Assembly (NCBI GenBank): GCA_018056215.1
Contig: JAGPGB010000045.1
Location: forward strand, 1-7,997
Length of the DNA: 7,997 nt
From: Bacteroidales bacterium
GTDB taxonomy: Bacteria > Bacteroidota > Bacteroidia > Bacteroidales > DTU049
Direction: 5' to 3'
Shown: in pieces, positions 1 through 5,328 of the stretch
Layout of the letters: every line of letters begins with the position of its first letter
How positions within the stretch are numbered: position 1 is the stretch's first letter
Notes under the pieces: generated by a model
Databases searched by the model: none
Told to the model about the DNA's origin: nothing
Seen by the model: only the letters and a program-made list of their open reading frames with translations
Made by a program: the position numbers and the translations under genes

Positions 1-15
1 TTCTTGTGTTTTCAT
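1..15 (-). CDS. Start of a gene cut by the left window edge
   Basis: On the minus strand an ATG at 15-13 opens a frame reading M-K-T-Q-E before the window ends. It is supported by context rather than content: an A-rich leader lies directly upstream, as for the other genes here, and a TAnnTTTG element sits about 30 bp upstream on the same strand (54 to 47). That arrangement matches the complete genes in this window. Nothing can be said about the product. The gene would be divergent from the secreted protein at 199-825 and share its upstream region. Confidence 0.45.
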
Positions 16-46
16 AATTTTTTGTTTTTTTGAAATGTTTGTGCAG

Positions 47-54
47 CAAAATTA
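47..54 (-). promoter_or_regulatory. Predicted Bacteroidota -7 element for the left-edge gene
   Basis: The minus strand reads TAATTTTG, a full match to the Bacteroidota primary-sigma -7 consensus TAnnTTTG. Transcription would start near 43-44, giving a leader of about 28 nt before the ATG at 15. I see no TTG at the usual -33 spacing. The motif is short and expected by chance in AT-rich DNA, so its position matters more than the match. Confidence 0.5.
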
Positions 55-87
55 ATATCACTCATATACCATAGTCGGATAATAATC

Positions 88-126
88 AATTACTTACGAA
101 CATATTCGTTTGTAATTATTTGTAAT
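88..126. promoter_or_regulatory. Interrupted palindrome with repeated GTAAT half-sites, candidate operator
   Basis: Bases 88-93 (AATTAC) pair with 112-117 (GTAATT), and 96-100 (ACGAA) pair with 105-109 (TTCGT), around a CATA centre. Only positions 94-95 and 110-111 mismatch, so 11 of 13 pairs are complementary. TTTGTAAT at 109-116 recurs at 119-126, exactly 10 bp later. The centre (102.5) lies about 60-65 bp from both predicted start sites, a typical place for an activator or shared operator between divergent genes. Binding by a regulator is inference; the regulator is unknown. Confidence 0.4.
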
Positions 127-156
127 CGAAATATTTAAGTTCTATAGCCTTTAAAA

Positions 157-164
157 TATTTTTG
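157..164 (+). promoter_or_regulatory. Predicted -7 element for the secreted protein gene
   Basis: TATTTTTG matches TAnnTTTG. Transcription would begin near 167-168, leaving a leader of about 31 nt that ends in an A-rich stretch just before the ATG at 199. No clear -33 TTG is seen. Confidence 0.5.
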
Positions 165-198
165 GCATAGTTTTAGTTATCACTATTTTTTAAAAAAA

Positions 199-825
199 AT
201 GATGAAAAAATCATTCATTATCTTAATAATTTCATTGCATATCACAACTCTGTGGGCTAATAATATTTTCCCAGATTCATTAGTCCTTAAATGGGCAAAA
301 GACGATCCTACTCTCTCGATGATATTATCAAACATACCTAAAAATTGGCATTTCGAATTAAAAGATTCATATTTAAAAATATTTTGTGAGGATAGTTTAA
401 TATGTGAATCAAGAGCTATTAAATCTGATAGCATAAAAAATACTTACATAGATAAAGTGCAGCCATTTATATTACTGAGATATGAACCTATATGGTCAAT
501 AGAGAAATTAGTAAATTCTAAACAAAAAAATGAAATTCTTTACAAACAAATAATCGAATTACAGCAAAAATATAATAAACAACCTACCAAAAATCAAAAT
601 ATCATAGATAAAAACTCTACACATTTAGATAGCGTGTATTATAATAAATTGCAAGTATTTAATAATAAATATATAGCAATACCAGATTTTAGTACATCTA
701 AATATAGTTGGTTTTTTGTAGATGAATGTTGTATAAATAATGAAGATTTGAAATTTTCTCCTACAAAAATTTCATTAGAAATGATAAATATTAAAAATTT
801 ATTTAGAGAATTAGGTGGCAAATAA
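199..825 (+). CDS. Unrecognised secreted protein with signal peptide
   Basis: This 208-residue protein matches no family I recognise. Residues 1-20 look like a Sec signal peptide: basic MMKK, a hydrophobic core, and a likely cut after LWA before N21-N22. There is no lipobox cysteine, so the mature protein is probably soluble in the periplasm or exported. The mature part has four cysteines in two close pairs (C63 and C69; C177 and C178), which could form disulfides. A charged helical stretch at about 100-127 may be a short coiled coil, followed by a low-complexity N/K-rich linker to about 142. The C-terminal third (about 145-208) is richer in aromatics and looks like a folded domain. Either of two adjacent ATGs (199, 202) could be the start. 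The coding call rests on the signal peptide, a well-placed promoter and a clean fit against the convergent neighbour, whose stop is 8 bp away. Confidence 0.8.
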   Translation: MMKKSFIILIISLHITTLWANNIFPDSLVLKWAKDDPTLSMILSNIPKNWHFELKDSYLKIFCEDSLICESRAIKSDSIKNTYIDKVQPFILLRYEPIWSIEKLVNSKQKNEILYKQIIELQQKYNKQPTKNQNIIDKNSTHLDSVYYNKLQVFNNKYIAIPDFSTSKYSWFFVDECCINNEDLKFSPTKISLEMINIKNLFRELGGK

Positions 826-828
826 GCT

Positions 829-864
829 ACTATTTATAGTTTTGATAACAATTTTATAAATAGT
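829..864. terminator. Weak bidirectional terminator candidate between convergent genes
   Basis: ACTATTTATA at 829-838 is the exact reverse complement of 855-864, a 10 bp stem with a 16-base loop. It begins 3 bp after the plus-strand gene's stop codon and spans the stop codon of meaB. The stem is nearly all A:T and no strong U-run follows on either strand, so its strength is doubtful. Position, rather than stability, suggests the terminator role. Confidence 0.3.
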
Positions 865-1934
865 GATTTCAAAATGGCAGCTGCTTGATATGCAGTTAAT
901 TTTTGTTGTAAAACCTGCTGTTTCAGTGATTCATATTCTGATTGTAGTTTATCATTATTCCAAAAGAATAAATTAAGCTCTTCAACTAAATAATCATATA
1001 TACGTTGTGCTTCTTGTTGTTGTCTATTTCTATCAAAATAGCCGTTATTTTTTGTTAAATTGACATAATTTTGAATTGTTTCCCAAATAATATCTAAATT
1101 ATAGCCAGTGATAGCACTACACACATCTACTACAGGTATCCATCCTGCAGGATGTGGAGGTAAAAGGTGCATTGCTAATTTATATTCTTGTGCTGAAATT
1201 TTTGCTTTATTTAGATTATCACCATCAGCTTTATTAATAAAAATAGCATCTGCCATCTCGATAATACCACGTTTCATTCCTTGCAATTCATCTCCTGCAC
1301 CAGCTACAAGCAATAAAAGGAAAAAATCTATCATATTTTTTACTGCTACCTCACTCTGTCCCACTCCTACTGTCTCGATCAATATAATATCAAATCCAGC
1401 AGCTTCACAGAGAATCATCGATTCTTTTGTTTTGCGAGAGACTCCACCCAAAGTACCAGCAGATGGTGAAGGACGAATGAAAGCCTTGGGATTGGTTGCC
1501 AGCTTTTCCATACGCACTTTATCTCCTAAGATGCTACCTTTAGATATTTGACTAGTAGGATCTATGGCCAATACAGCTACATTATGGTCTAAATTAGTAA
1601 GCATAGTACCGAAAGACTCTATAAATGTACTTTTACCAGCACCAGGTATCCCAGTTATACCAATACGTAAACTTTTGCCACTTAGCGGTAGACACTCTTG
1701 TATTATCTTTTGAGCAAGCTCATAATGTGTAGGATTCAGACTCTCTATCAAGGTAATAGCTCTAGATAAAGCTACTCTATCCCCTTTTTTAATACCCTCA
1801 ATAATTTCTTCTACTGAAAAAGTTTTTTTTTGTGATAAAAATTTTTTTACCACATCAGGATTTATCTGAGATGGCTCATCAATGCCATCATTCACCTTCA
1901 ATGCAGATTCTTTTTTATCTTTTTCTTTAGACAT
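834..1934 (-). CDS. meaB: Methylmalonyl-CoA mutase-associated GTPase MeaB
   Basis: MeaB is a cytoplasmic G3E-type P-loop GTPase (also called ArgK or YgfD) that guards and reloads adenosylcobalamin-dependent methylmalonyl-CoA mutase. It gates cofactor delivery and helps replace inactivated cobalamin. The 366-residue product has the expected motifs in order: Walker A GIPGAGKST (95-103), the DPTS...GSILGDKVRM segment (125-142), RPSPSAGTLGGVSRKT (154-169), the switch motif ETVGVGQSE (187-195) and the guanine-specificity motif NKAD (234-237). A helical C-terminal part (about 300-366) corresponds to the dimerisation region. It is somewhat longer than E. coli ArgK (331 residues), mostly through a charged N-terminal extension of about 35 residues. 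The ATG lies 1 bp after the stop of the thioredoxin-like gene, so the two are almost certainly cotranscribed and translationally coupled. No mutase subunit gene is in the window. Confidence 0.95.
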   Translation of the reverse strand: MSKEKDKKESALKVNDGIDEPSQINPDVVKKFLSQKKTFSVEEIIEGIKKGDRVALSRAITLIESLNPTHYELAQKIIQECLPLSGKSLRIGITGIPGAGKSTFIESFGTMLTNLDHNVAVLAIDPTSQISKGSILGDKVRMEKLATNPKAFIRPSPSAGTLGGVSRKTKESMILCEAAGFDIILIETVGVGQSEVAVKNMIDFFLLLLVAGAGDELQGMKRGIIEMADAIFINKADGDNLNKAKISAQEYKLAMHLLPPHPAGWIPVVDVCSAITGYNLDIIWETIQNYVNLTKNNGYFDRNRQQQEAQRIYDYLVEELNLFFWNNDKLQSEYESLKQQVLQQKLTAYQAAAILKSLFIKLLSKL

Positions 1935-1935
1935 T

Positions 1936-2451
1936 TTATTGATTTAAAATTTCGAGAATATCGGCTTCTAATGTCTCCTTTGGTGTTTCTATTATGCGAC
2001 CAATCTCTTTACCATTTTTATAAAAAATAAATGTAGGAATGAGCTCTATATTTAGAGATTGTACTAATGCATCATATTCTCTCGCATGTTTTTTTCTATC
2101 TACTGCTATTAGCTGAATTTTATTTTCATCAAAATTTAATAATGAAATAATTTTATAAAATTTAGGTACTTGCTCTTGAGAGTCGCCACACCATGAGCCC
2201 ATTACAATAGTTATAGAAATATCTTTTAGTAATGGTTTTATTTTTTTTATTATTGAAGTGTCTGGGTTATAACTTTCAAAATAAAATTTATAATATTCAG
2301 CAAAAACAGGATTTAGTAAATCTTTGCTATCAATTTTGTCTATAAGCACTTGCTGATTTAATGTGCTATCATAAACTATCATACTATTATTTTGTGAATT
2401 TAATACAAGTGAAAATATAAAAAAAATTAATAAAAAATTTATTTCTTTCAT
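1936..2451 (-). CDS. Exported thioredoxin-fold protein with single-cysteine WCGDS site
   Basis: This 171-residue protein has a thioredoxin fold. Residues 1-19 form a hydrophobic signal sequence, so it probably acts in the periplasm, though the exact cut is unclear. The active-site segment is W87-C88-G89-D90-S91 at the start of a helix, and P139 in the IPT segment is the conserved cis-proline. The second cysteine of CxxC is replaced by serine, and C88 is the only cysteine in the protein. It therefore cannot form the usual internal dithiol; a monothiol, peroxidase-like or binding role is possible. I chose the ATG at 2451 over the upstream one at 2484 because the signal sequence then starts properly with MKE. 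The 2484 start is downstream of the predicted start site, so it is not excluded by transcription alone. The gene is first in a two-gene unit with meaB, 1 bp apart; why they are paired is unknown. Confidence 0.85.
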   Translation of the reverse strand: MKEINFLLIFFIFSLVLNSQNNSMIVYDSTLNQQVLIDKIDSKDLLNPVFAEYYKFYFESYNPDTSIIKKIKPLLKDISITIVMGSWCGDSQEQVPKFYKIISLLNFDENKIQLIAVDRKKHAREYDALVQSLNIELIPTFIFYKNGKEIGRIIETPKETLEADILEILNQ

Positions 2452-2457
2452 AATGAT

Positions 2458-2465
2458 TATTTTTG
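2458..2465 (+). promoter_or_regulatory. Predicted -7 element for the GGGPS gene
   Basis: TATTTTTG matches TAnnTTTG. Transcription from it would begin near 2468-2469, between the two possible GGGPS ATGs (2453 and 2486). This favours the later start, with a leader of about 17 nt. Confidence 0.45.
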
Positions 2466-2485
2466 ATAAAAAATTTTTTAGCAAA

Positions 2486-3214
2486 ATGACTGCACAAATT
2501 TACAACTTATTTTTGAAATCAGGCTCTATTGCTATTTTAATAGATCCAGATAAAACCGATGACAAATTATTAAAAAAATATATTCATGCAGGCAAAGAGG
2601 GTATTTGTGATTTTTTTTTAATCGGGGGTAGTCTTATTTTTGATATAGAAAAATATAAAGAGATTATCAACATATTAAAAAGAGAAACTAAGGTTCCTGT
2701 GATAATATTTCCTGGGAATTATTTGCAAATAGTGAACAATGCTGATGGCATACTTTTCATGCAACTTTTTTCAGGTAGAAATCCAGAATATATGATAGGA
2801 CAACAGTTAATAGCTGCTCCGATAATTTATAAAATGGGAATATCAGCGATACCTACAGCATACATTTTAGTAGATGGTGGCAATATTAGTAGCACAGCGT
2901 ATCTGACTCAGACTATACCTATTCCTCCTAATAAAAAAGATATTTTAATAGCTACTTGCTTGGCTGCAAAATATAGCGGTAGCCAATTAATATACATAGA
3001 GGCAGGATCTGGTGCCATCAATCCGTTAAATCCTAATTTAATAACTGATTTAAAAAATATTGTCAATTTACCAATAATCATAGGTGGTGGAATAAAAAAT
3101 ATAGAAACTATTGATACATATTTTAATATGGGTATAAATGTCGTTGTAATTGGTAATTATATCGAAACAAATAATAATTTTATCGAGGAATTAAAAAAAT
3201 ATAAAATTAGATGA
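2486..3214 (+). CDS. Geranylgeranylglyceryl phosphate synthase family protein
   Basis: The enzyme joins a polyprenyl diphosphate to sn-glycerol-1-phosphate through an ether bond. This is the first committed step of archaeal-type lipids, but members are also found in Bacteroidota and, as PcrB, in Firmicutes. From the chosen start it has 242 residues of TIM-barrel type. Visible family motifs are ILIDPDK (18-23, with the metal-binding aspartate region), the GGS at 47-49, FPGN (75-78), LFSGRNP (94-100), YIEAGSG (170-176, glycerol-phosphate side), GGGI (200-203) and the late GN (223-224) that helps hold phosphate. Prenyl chain length cannot be read safely; the Bacteroidota group II enzymes tested elsewhere use geranylgeranyl diphosphate. 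The ATG at 2486 is preferred to 2453: the N-terminus then fits the family, with the DPDK motif near residue 20, and the predicted transcript starts after 2453. It is divergent from the thioredoxin-like gene, with 34 bp between start codons. Confidence 0.93.
   Translation: MTAQIYNLFLKSGSIAILIDPDKTDDKLLKKYIHAGKEGICDFFLIGGSLIFDIEKYKEIINILKRETKVPVIIFPGNYLQIVNNADGILFMQLFSGRNPEYMIGQQLIAAPIIYKMGISAIPTAYILVDGGNISSTAYLTQTIPIPPNKKDILIATCLAAKYSGSQLIYIEAGSGAINPLNPNLITDLKNIVNLPIIIGGGIKNIETIDTYFNMGINVVVIGNYIETNNNFIEELKKYKIR
2495..2502 (-). promoter_or_regulatory. Predicted -7 element for the thioredoxin-like/meaB operon
   Basis: The minus strand reads TAAATTTG, matching TAnnTTTG. Transcription would begin near 2491-2492, about 40 nt before the ATG at 2451. 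The element lies inside codons 4-6 of the oppositely oriented GGGPS gene. Confidence 0.4.
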
Positions 3215-3234
3215 AATAAAATCAGGAATTATAG

Positions 3235-3309
3235 TGGGCGATAATGGATTCGAACCATTGGCCTCCTGCTTGTAAGGCAGGCGCTCTGAACCAACTGAGC
3301 TAATCGCCC
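3235..3309 (-). tRNA. tRNA-Val, anticodon UAC
   Basis: The minus strand folds as a complete 75-nt cloverleaf. The acceptor arm pairs GGGCGAT (3309-3303) with ATCGCCC (3242-3236), and the discriminator is A (3235). The D stem is GCTC/GAGC with a GG-containing loop. The anticodon stem is CCTGC/GCAGG around loop CTTACAA, giving anticodon TAC, which reads GUA and, with wobble, other valine codons. The variable loop is short (AGGCC), and the T arm is AATGG-TTCGAAT-CCATT. CCA is not encoded (the next bases are CTA), so it must be added by nucleotidyltransferase. It converges on the GGGPS gene, whose stop is 20 bp away, and lies downstream of the minus-strand operon ending at 3359. Confidence 0.98.
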
Positions 3310-3323
3310 TAAAAAATAGATTG

Positions 3324-3331
3324 CAAAATTA
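3324..3331 (-). promoter_or_regulatory. Predicted -7 element for the tRNA-Val gene
   Basis: The minus strand reads TAATTTTG, matching TAnnTTTG. Transcription would start near 3320-3321, a leader of about 11 nt ahead of the mature 5' end at 3309. The A/T-tract block just upstream (3334-3359) could act as an UP-like element. Confidence 0.5.
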
Positions 3332-3333
3332 AT

Positions 3334-3359
3334 AAAAATTTTTTAATGAAAAAATTTTT
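3334..3359. repeat. All-A:T inverted repeat between operon end and tRNA promoter
   Basis: An A5T6 block (3334-3344) and the following A/T block (3349-3359) form a perfect 11 bp inverted repeat with an AATG loop. It touches the stop codon of the YgjV-GNAT gene (3361-3359) and ends 2 bp before the tRNA -7 element. It may be a weak terminator for the operon, a stiff or curved A-tract stimulating tRNA transcription, or both. A stem with no G:C pair is a poor intrinsic terminator, so readthrough into the tRNA is possible. Confidence 0.4.
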
Positions 3360-3985
3360 TATTCAATTTTTAAAATAAATTTATTGTCAACAGTTTTGTT
3401 AAATCCAATTTTATTTAAATATTTAGTATGAGTAGGTACAGTAGAATAAGTAATTAACTGCTTTACTCCCATAGATTTAAAAAATTCAGATTTATAAAAT
3501 AAAAATTTTGCTGGCTTGAGATCTCTATAAGTAGGCGTTACATAATCAATAGAAATATCTACATCAGACTCTACATGCTTAAAAGAGAATAAACCTACTA
3601 TAGCATTGTCTTTCATCAGAATATAATTATCTTCATCAGATCTTAAATTTTCGAAATCAGGAAAAAACTTTTTGATATCATTTTTGAAATGATTAATGAA
3701 ATATTTAACAATGTTTTCATCTGGAGATATATGAATAATTTCGAAATCACCATATTGCTTATGAGCTTGATATAAGAAATAAATATTCAAAATACCATTA
3801 ATGGCATTCAAAAGCATTACTGGCATGGCATTTATCATAACGCCATAAATAACATAAAAAATATTACCAATCAAAAGATACCAACGTAGCTTCACTATAG
3901 AACGCATCATCACTGATAACAGTACAAAAGCAGAAGCTATGTATCCTATTATTTCGACTAATAATGAAAATTGCTCTGGGCTCAT
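3359..3985 (-). CDS. YgjV-type membrane domain fused to a GNAT-like domain
   Basis: This 208-residue protein has two parts. Residues 1-75 hold three membrane helices (about 7-27, 33-51 and 54-73). The pattern IIGYIASAFVLLS, then a basic turn and IYGVMINAMPVMLLNAING, is typical of the YgjV (Imp-YgjV) family of small inner-membrane proteins of unknown function. Residues 80-205 look like a GNAT acyltransferase fold: a long helix with FFPDFENL, then strands YILMKDNAIVGLFSF and VDISIDYVTPTYRD, a helix at 158-171, and a final HTKYLNKIGF segment. The acetyl-CoA loop, normally R/QxxGxG/A, here reads RDLKPAK without its glycines, so activity is doubtful. The GNAT part is predicted to be cytoplasmic. 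It is last in a likely operon, 19 bp after the guanylate-kinase-like gene. Family assignment of the N-terminal part is fairly secure; the C-terminal call is from pattern only. Confidence 0.8.
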   Translation of the reverse strand: MSPEQFSLLVEIIGYIASAFVLLSVMMRSIVKLRWYLLIGNIFYVIYGVMINAMPVMLLNAINGILNIYFLYQAHKQYGDFEIIHISPDENIVKYFINHFKNDIKKFFPDFENLRSDEDNYILMKDNAIVGLFSFKHVESDVDISIDYVTPTYRDLKPAKFLFYKSEFFKSMGVKQLITYSTVPTHTKYLNKIGFNKTVDNKFILKIE

Positions 3986-4004
3986 AATATTTTATTTATT
4001 AAAA

Positions 4005-4739
4005 TTACAATAAATTTTCATTCCATTTTTCTGCAAAAGATGATTTATTATTTTCTAATAAATCTACTAAAGCCATCAAAGTTTTCCTAGCATCGCCTAT
4101 AGGATAATAAAATGTGTCCCAATGATCACTGTCTTCACCATCATGATTAGGCAAAACAAAATCAAAATTTATCGCAAGTTTCAGCTCCTCATAAGCACTT
4201 ATTGCTCTATTTTCTATATTTTCTAAATCCTTAATTGATAAAATACCTTTTTGATTTTGTGTTCTCTTTAACAATTTTCTACGCATTATGTCTGTAATTA
4301 ATTCAGACAAAATAATATTTTCATTATTTTTAAAAAATAAAATTTCTTCTAAAGACAGTGGCGAAATGAAAATACTCAACCTCTCTACATCGCGTAGTAA
4401 TTTACTTTTTATTAGCTCACATCCCACAAAAGGATTACCTTCGTAAACAATATTGTTTGTCTTTAGATTATTTACTAATTCATTAATATCTAATGCTTGT
4501 ATATCATCGCGGACATCAAAAACTAAGTAATTTTTATTAATTCTTAAAGAGTTTAGATAATCTTTTGTTCTAAAATAATAATCATCTCCATCCACCTCAT
4601 TAGGTCTAGCCGAACGGCTATTATATAAAATTAATTTTTTATAATTTTTTGCAATATTAGGATAAAATTTATTAAAAGCTTTCAATAGTGGACTCTTACC
4701 TACTCCAGATGGTCCACTAATAATTAGTAATTTATTCAT
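4005..4739 (-). CDS. Divergent guanylate-kinase-family protein with C-terminal extension
   Basis: The 244-residue product has the P-loop GPSGVGKS (9-16) and a segment SRSARPNEVDGDDYYF (41-56) that closely follows the GMP-binding region of guanylate kinase (TTRxPRPGEVDGxxYxF), including the two arginines, glutamate and tyrosine. IFISPLSLEEI (123-133) matches the usual IFI-PPS-EEL, and RRKLLKRT (153-160) could be the arginine-rich lid. Departures are clear. P17 follows the P-loop serine where T is usual. The EWAxVHGNxYGT segment is replaced by one ending VRDDIQALDINEL (76-88). VLDIDVQG becomes IVYEGNPFVG (97-106). A tail of about 45 residues (HDGEDSDHWDTFYYPIGDARKTL and beyond) extends past the family's usual length of about 190-210. 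It may be a nucleotide kinase with another substrate rather than the housekeeping Gmk. The gene is second in a likely three-gene operon, 12 bp from the lipoprotein gene and 19 bp from the YgjV-GNAT gene. Confidence 0.82.
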   Translation of the reverse strand: MNKLLIISGPSGVGKSPLLKAFNKFYPNIAKNYKKLILYNSRSARPNEVDGDDYYFRTKDYLNSLRINKNYLVFDVRDDIQALDINELVNNLKTNNIVYEGNPFVGCELIKSKLLRDVERLSIFISPLSLEEILFFKNNENIILSELITDIMRRKLLKRTQNQKGILSIKDLENIENRAISAYEELKLAINFDFVLPNHDGEDSDHWDTFYYPIGDARKTLMALVDLLENNKSSFAEKWNENLL

Positions 4740-4751
4740 TAAAAAAGAAAA

Positions 4752-5123
4752 TTATTTTTTAGGTTTTTTATTTTTACTATTAGAATGCGGTGGATATTGT
4801 TTTTTGTGTTGATTATAATATTTATATGGTTTGTCTGTATCTAAATCTACAACAACATAATCACCTAAACTTACAGTAATATTAGGAGGAAGAGCATTAG
4901 AAGATTTCCAAATACCAGATTCTGCATAAAAATAAATGCCTCTATTAATATCATAATAAATACCTACTGAAGGATAATATCTATACTGATATTTGGCTCT
5001 CACACCATGAGCAGGAGCATGAGGAGGAGGAGATGGTTTGTGTTTAGTCTCTTGTACTTCTACGATGCCCACACAACTAGCAAGTAAAAACGAAATAATC
5101 GTCAAAATTAATAACCTTTTCAT
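4752..5123 (-). CDS. Small lipoprotein of a widespread uncharacterised family
   Basis: This 123-residue protein starts with a lipoprotein signal (MKRLLILTIISFLLASC). The lipobox LASC puts the lipidated cysteine at C17. A proline/histidine-rich spacer (about 28-40) follows. The core domain (about 43-105) contains YRYYPSVGIYYD, RGIYFY, GIWKSSNALPPNI and a segment running from LGDYVVVDLDTDKPY to YPP. This pattern, with aromatic YYP...VYYD, W, LP and ELDTD-type segments, recurs in envelope proteins of many Proteobacteria and Bacteroidota that have no established function, as I recall them. The tail is lysine/asparagine-rich. It is probably anchored to the outer or inner membrane facing the periplasm. 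It is first in the operon, with a -7 element about 27 bp upstream, and divergent from the TonB-dependent receptor across 205 bp. Confidence 0.88.
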   Translation of the reverse strand: MKRLLILTIISFLLASCVGIVEVQETKHKPSPPPHAPAHGVRAKYQYRYYPSVGIYYDINRGIYFYAESGIWKSSNALPPNITVSLGDYVVVDLDTDKPYKYYNQHKKQYPPHSNSKNKKPKK

Positions 5124-5149
5124 AATATTATATTTTAATATTTTATTAA

Positions 5150-5157
5150 CAAAATTA
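5150..5157 (-). promoter_or_regulatory. Predicted -7 element for the lipoprotein/kinase/YgjV operon
   Basis: The minus strand reads TAATTTTG, matching TAnnTTTG. Transcription would start near 5146-5147, about 23 nt ahead of the ATG at 5123. Gaps of 12 and 19 bp inside the operon leave little room for other promoters. Confidence 0.5.
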
Positions 5158-5311
5158 TATAAATTTTTTAAAATTTATTAAAAGTAAGTAATTATATATC
5201 AAAAAAATGAATCAAAATATGAAAAAAATGAAAATATTTTATTTAATGATTTCTTAATATTAGATAATAATTAAAAAATATTAACTTAAAAATAAGGTTA
5301 ACTGGGGTTTA

Positions 5312-5319
5312 TACTTTTG
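5312..5319 (+). promoter_or_regulatory. Predicted -7 element for the TonB-dependent receptor gene
   Basis: TACTTTTG matches TAnnTTTG and sits unusually close to the ATG at 5329; the predicted start near 5322-5323 leaves a leader of only 5-7 nt. Upstream, TTAACT occurs at 5281-5286 and again at 5298-5303, 17 bp apart, a possible regulator half-site pair. The rest of the intergenic region (5158-5280) is A/T-rich low-complexity sequence in which I see nothing else. Confidence 0.45.
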
Positions 5320-5328
5320 TAAAAAAAC

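Noticed and set aside
183..434. An 83-residue open frame on the minus strand
   Set aside because: It is antisense to the secreted protein gene and has no signal, motif or placed promoter; the plus-strand gene explains the region better.
639..821. A 60-residue open frame on the minus strand
   Set aside because: It is antisense to the 3' part of the secreted protein gene and has no supporting feature.
1108..1551. A 147-residue open frame on the plus strand
   Set aside because: It lies wholly antisense to the conserved core of meaB, has no plausible domain and is cysteine/serine/proline-rich in the way antisense frames often are.
2452..2484. An 11-residue longer start for the thioredoxin-like protein
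   Set aside because: The extension MLKNFLSKIII before MKEIN spoils the signal sequence layout; the ATG at 2451 gives a normal one.
2453..2485. An 11-residue longer start for the GGGPS
   Set aside because: The ATG at 2453 precedes the predicted transcription start and adds residues not expected before the family's N-terminus.
5103..5110. A further minus-strand TAATTTTG
   Set aside because: It lies inside the lipoprotein coding sequence, downstream of its start codon, and shows that this motif also occurs by chance in such AT-rich DNA.
5207..5257. A 16-codon plus-strand reading frame upstream of the receptor, possible leader peptide
   Set aside because: It is A/T low-complexity sequence with no promoter of its own, and lies upstream of the predicted receptor transcription start.
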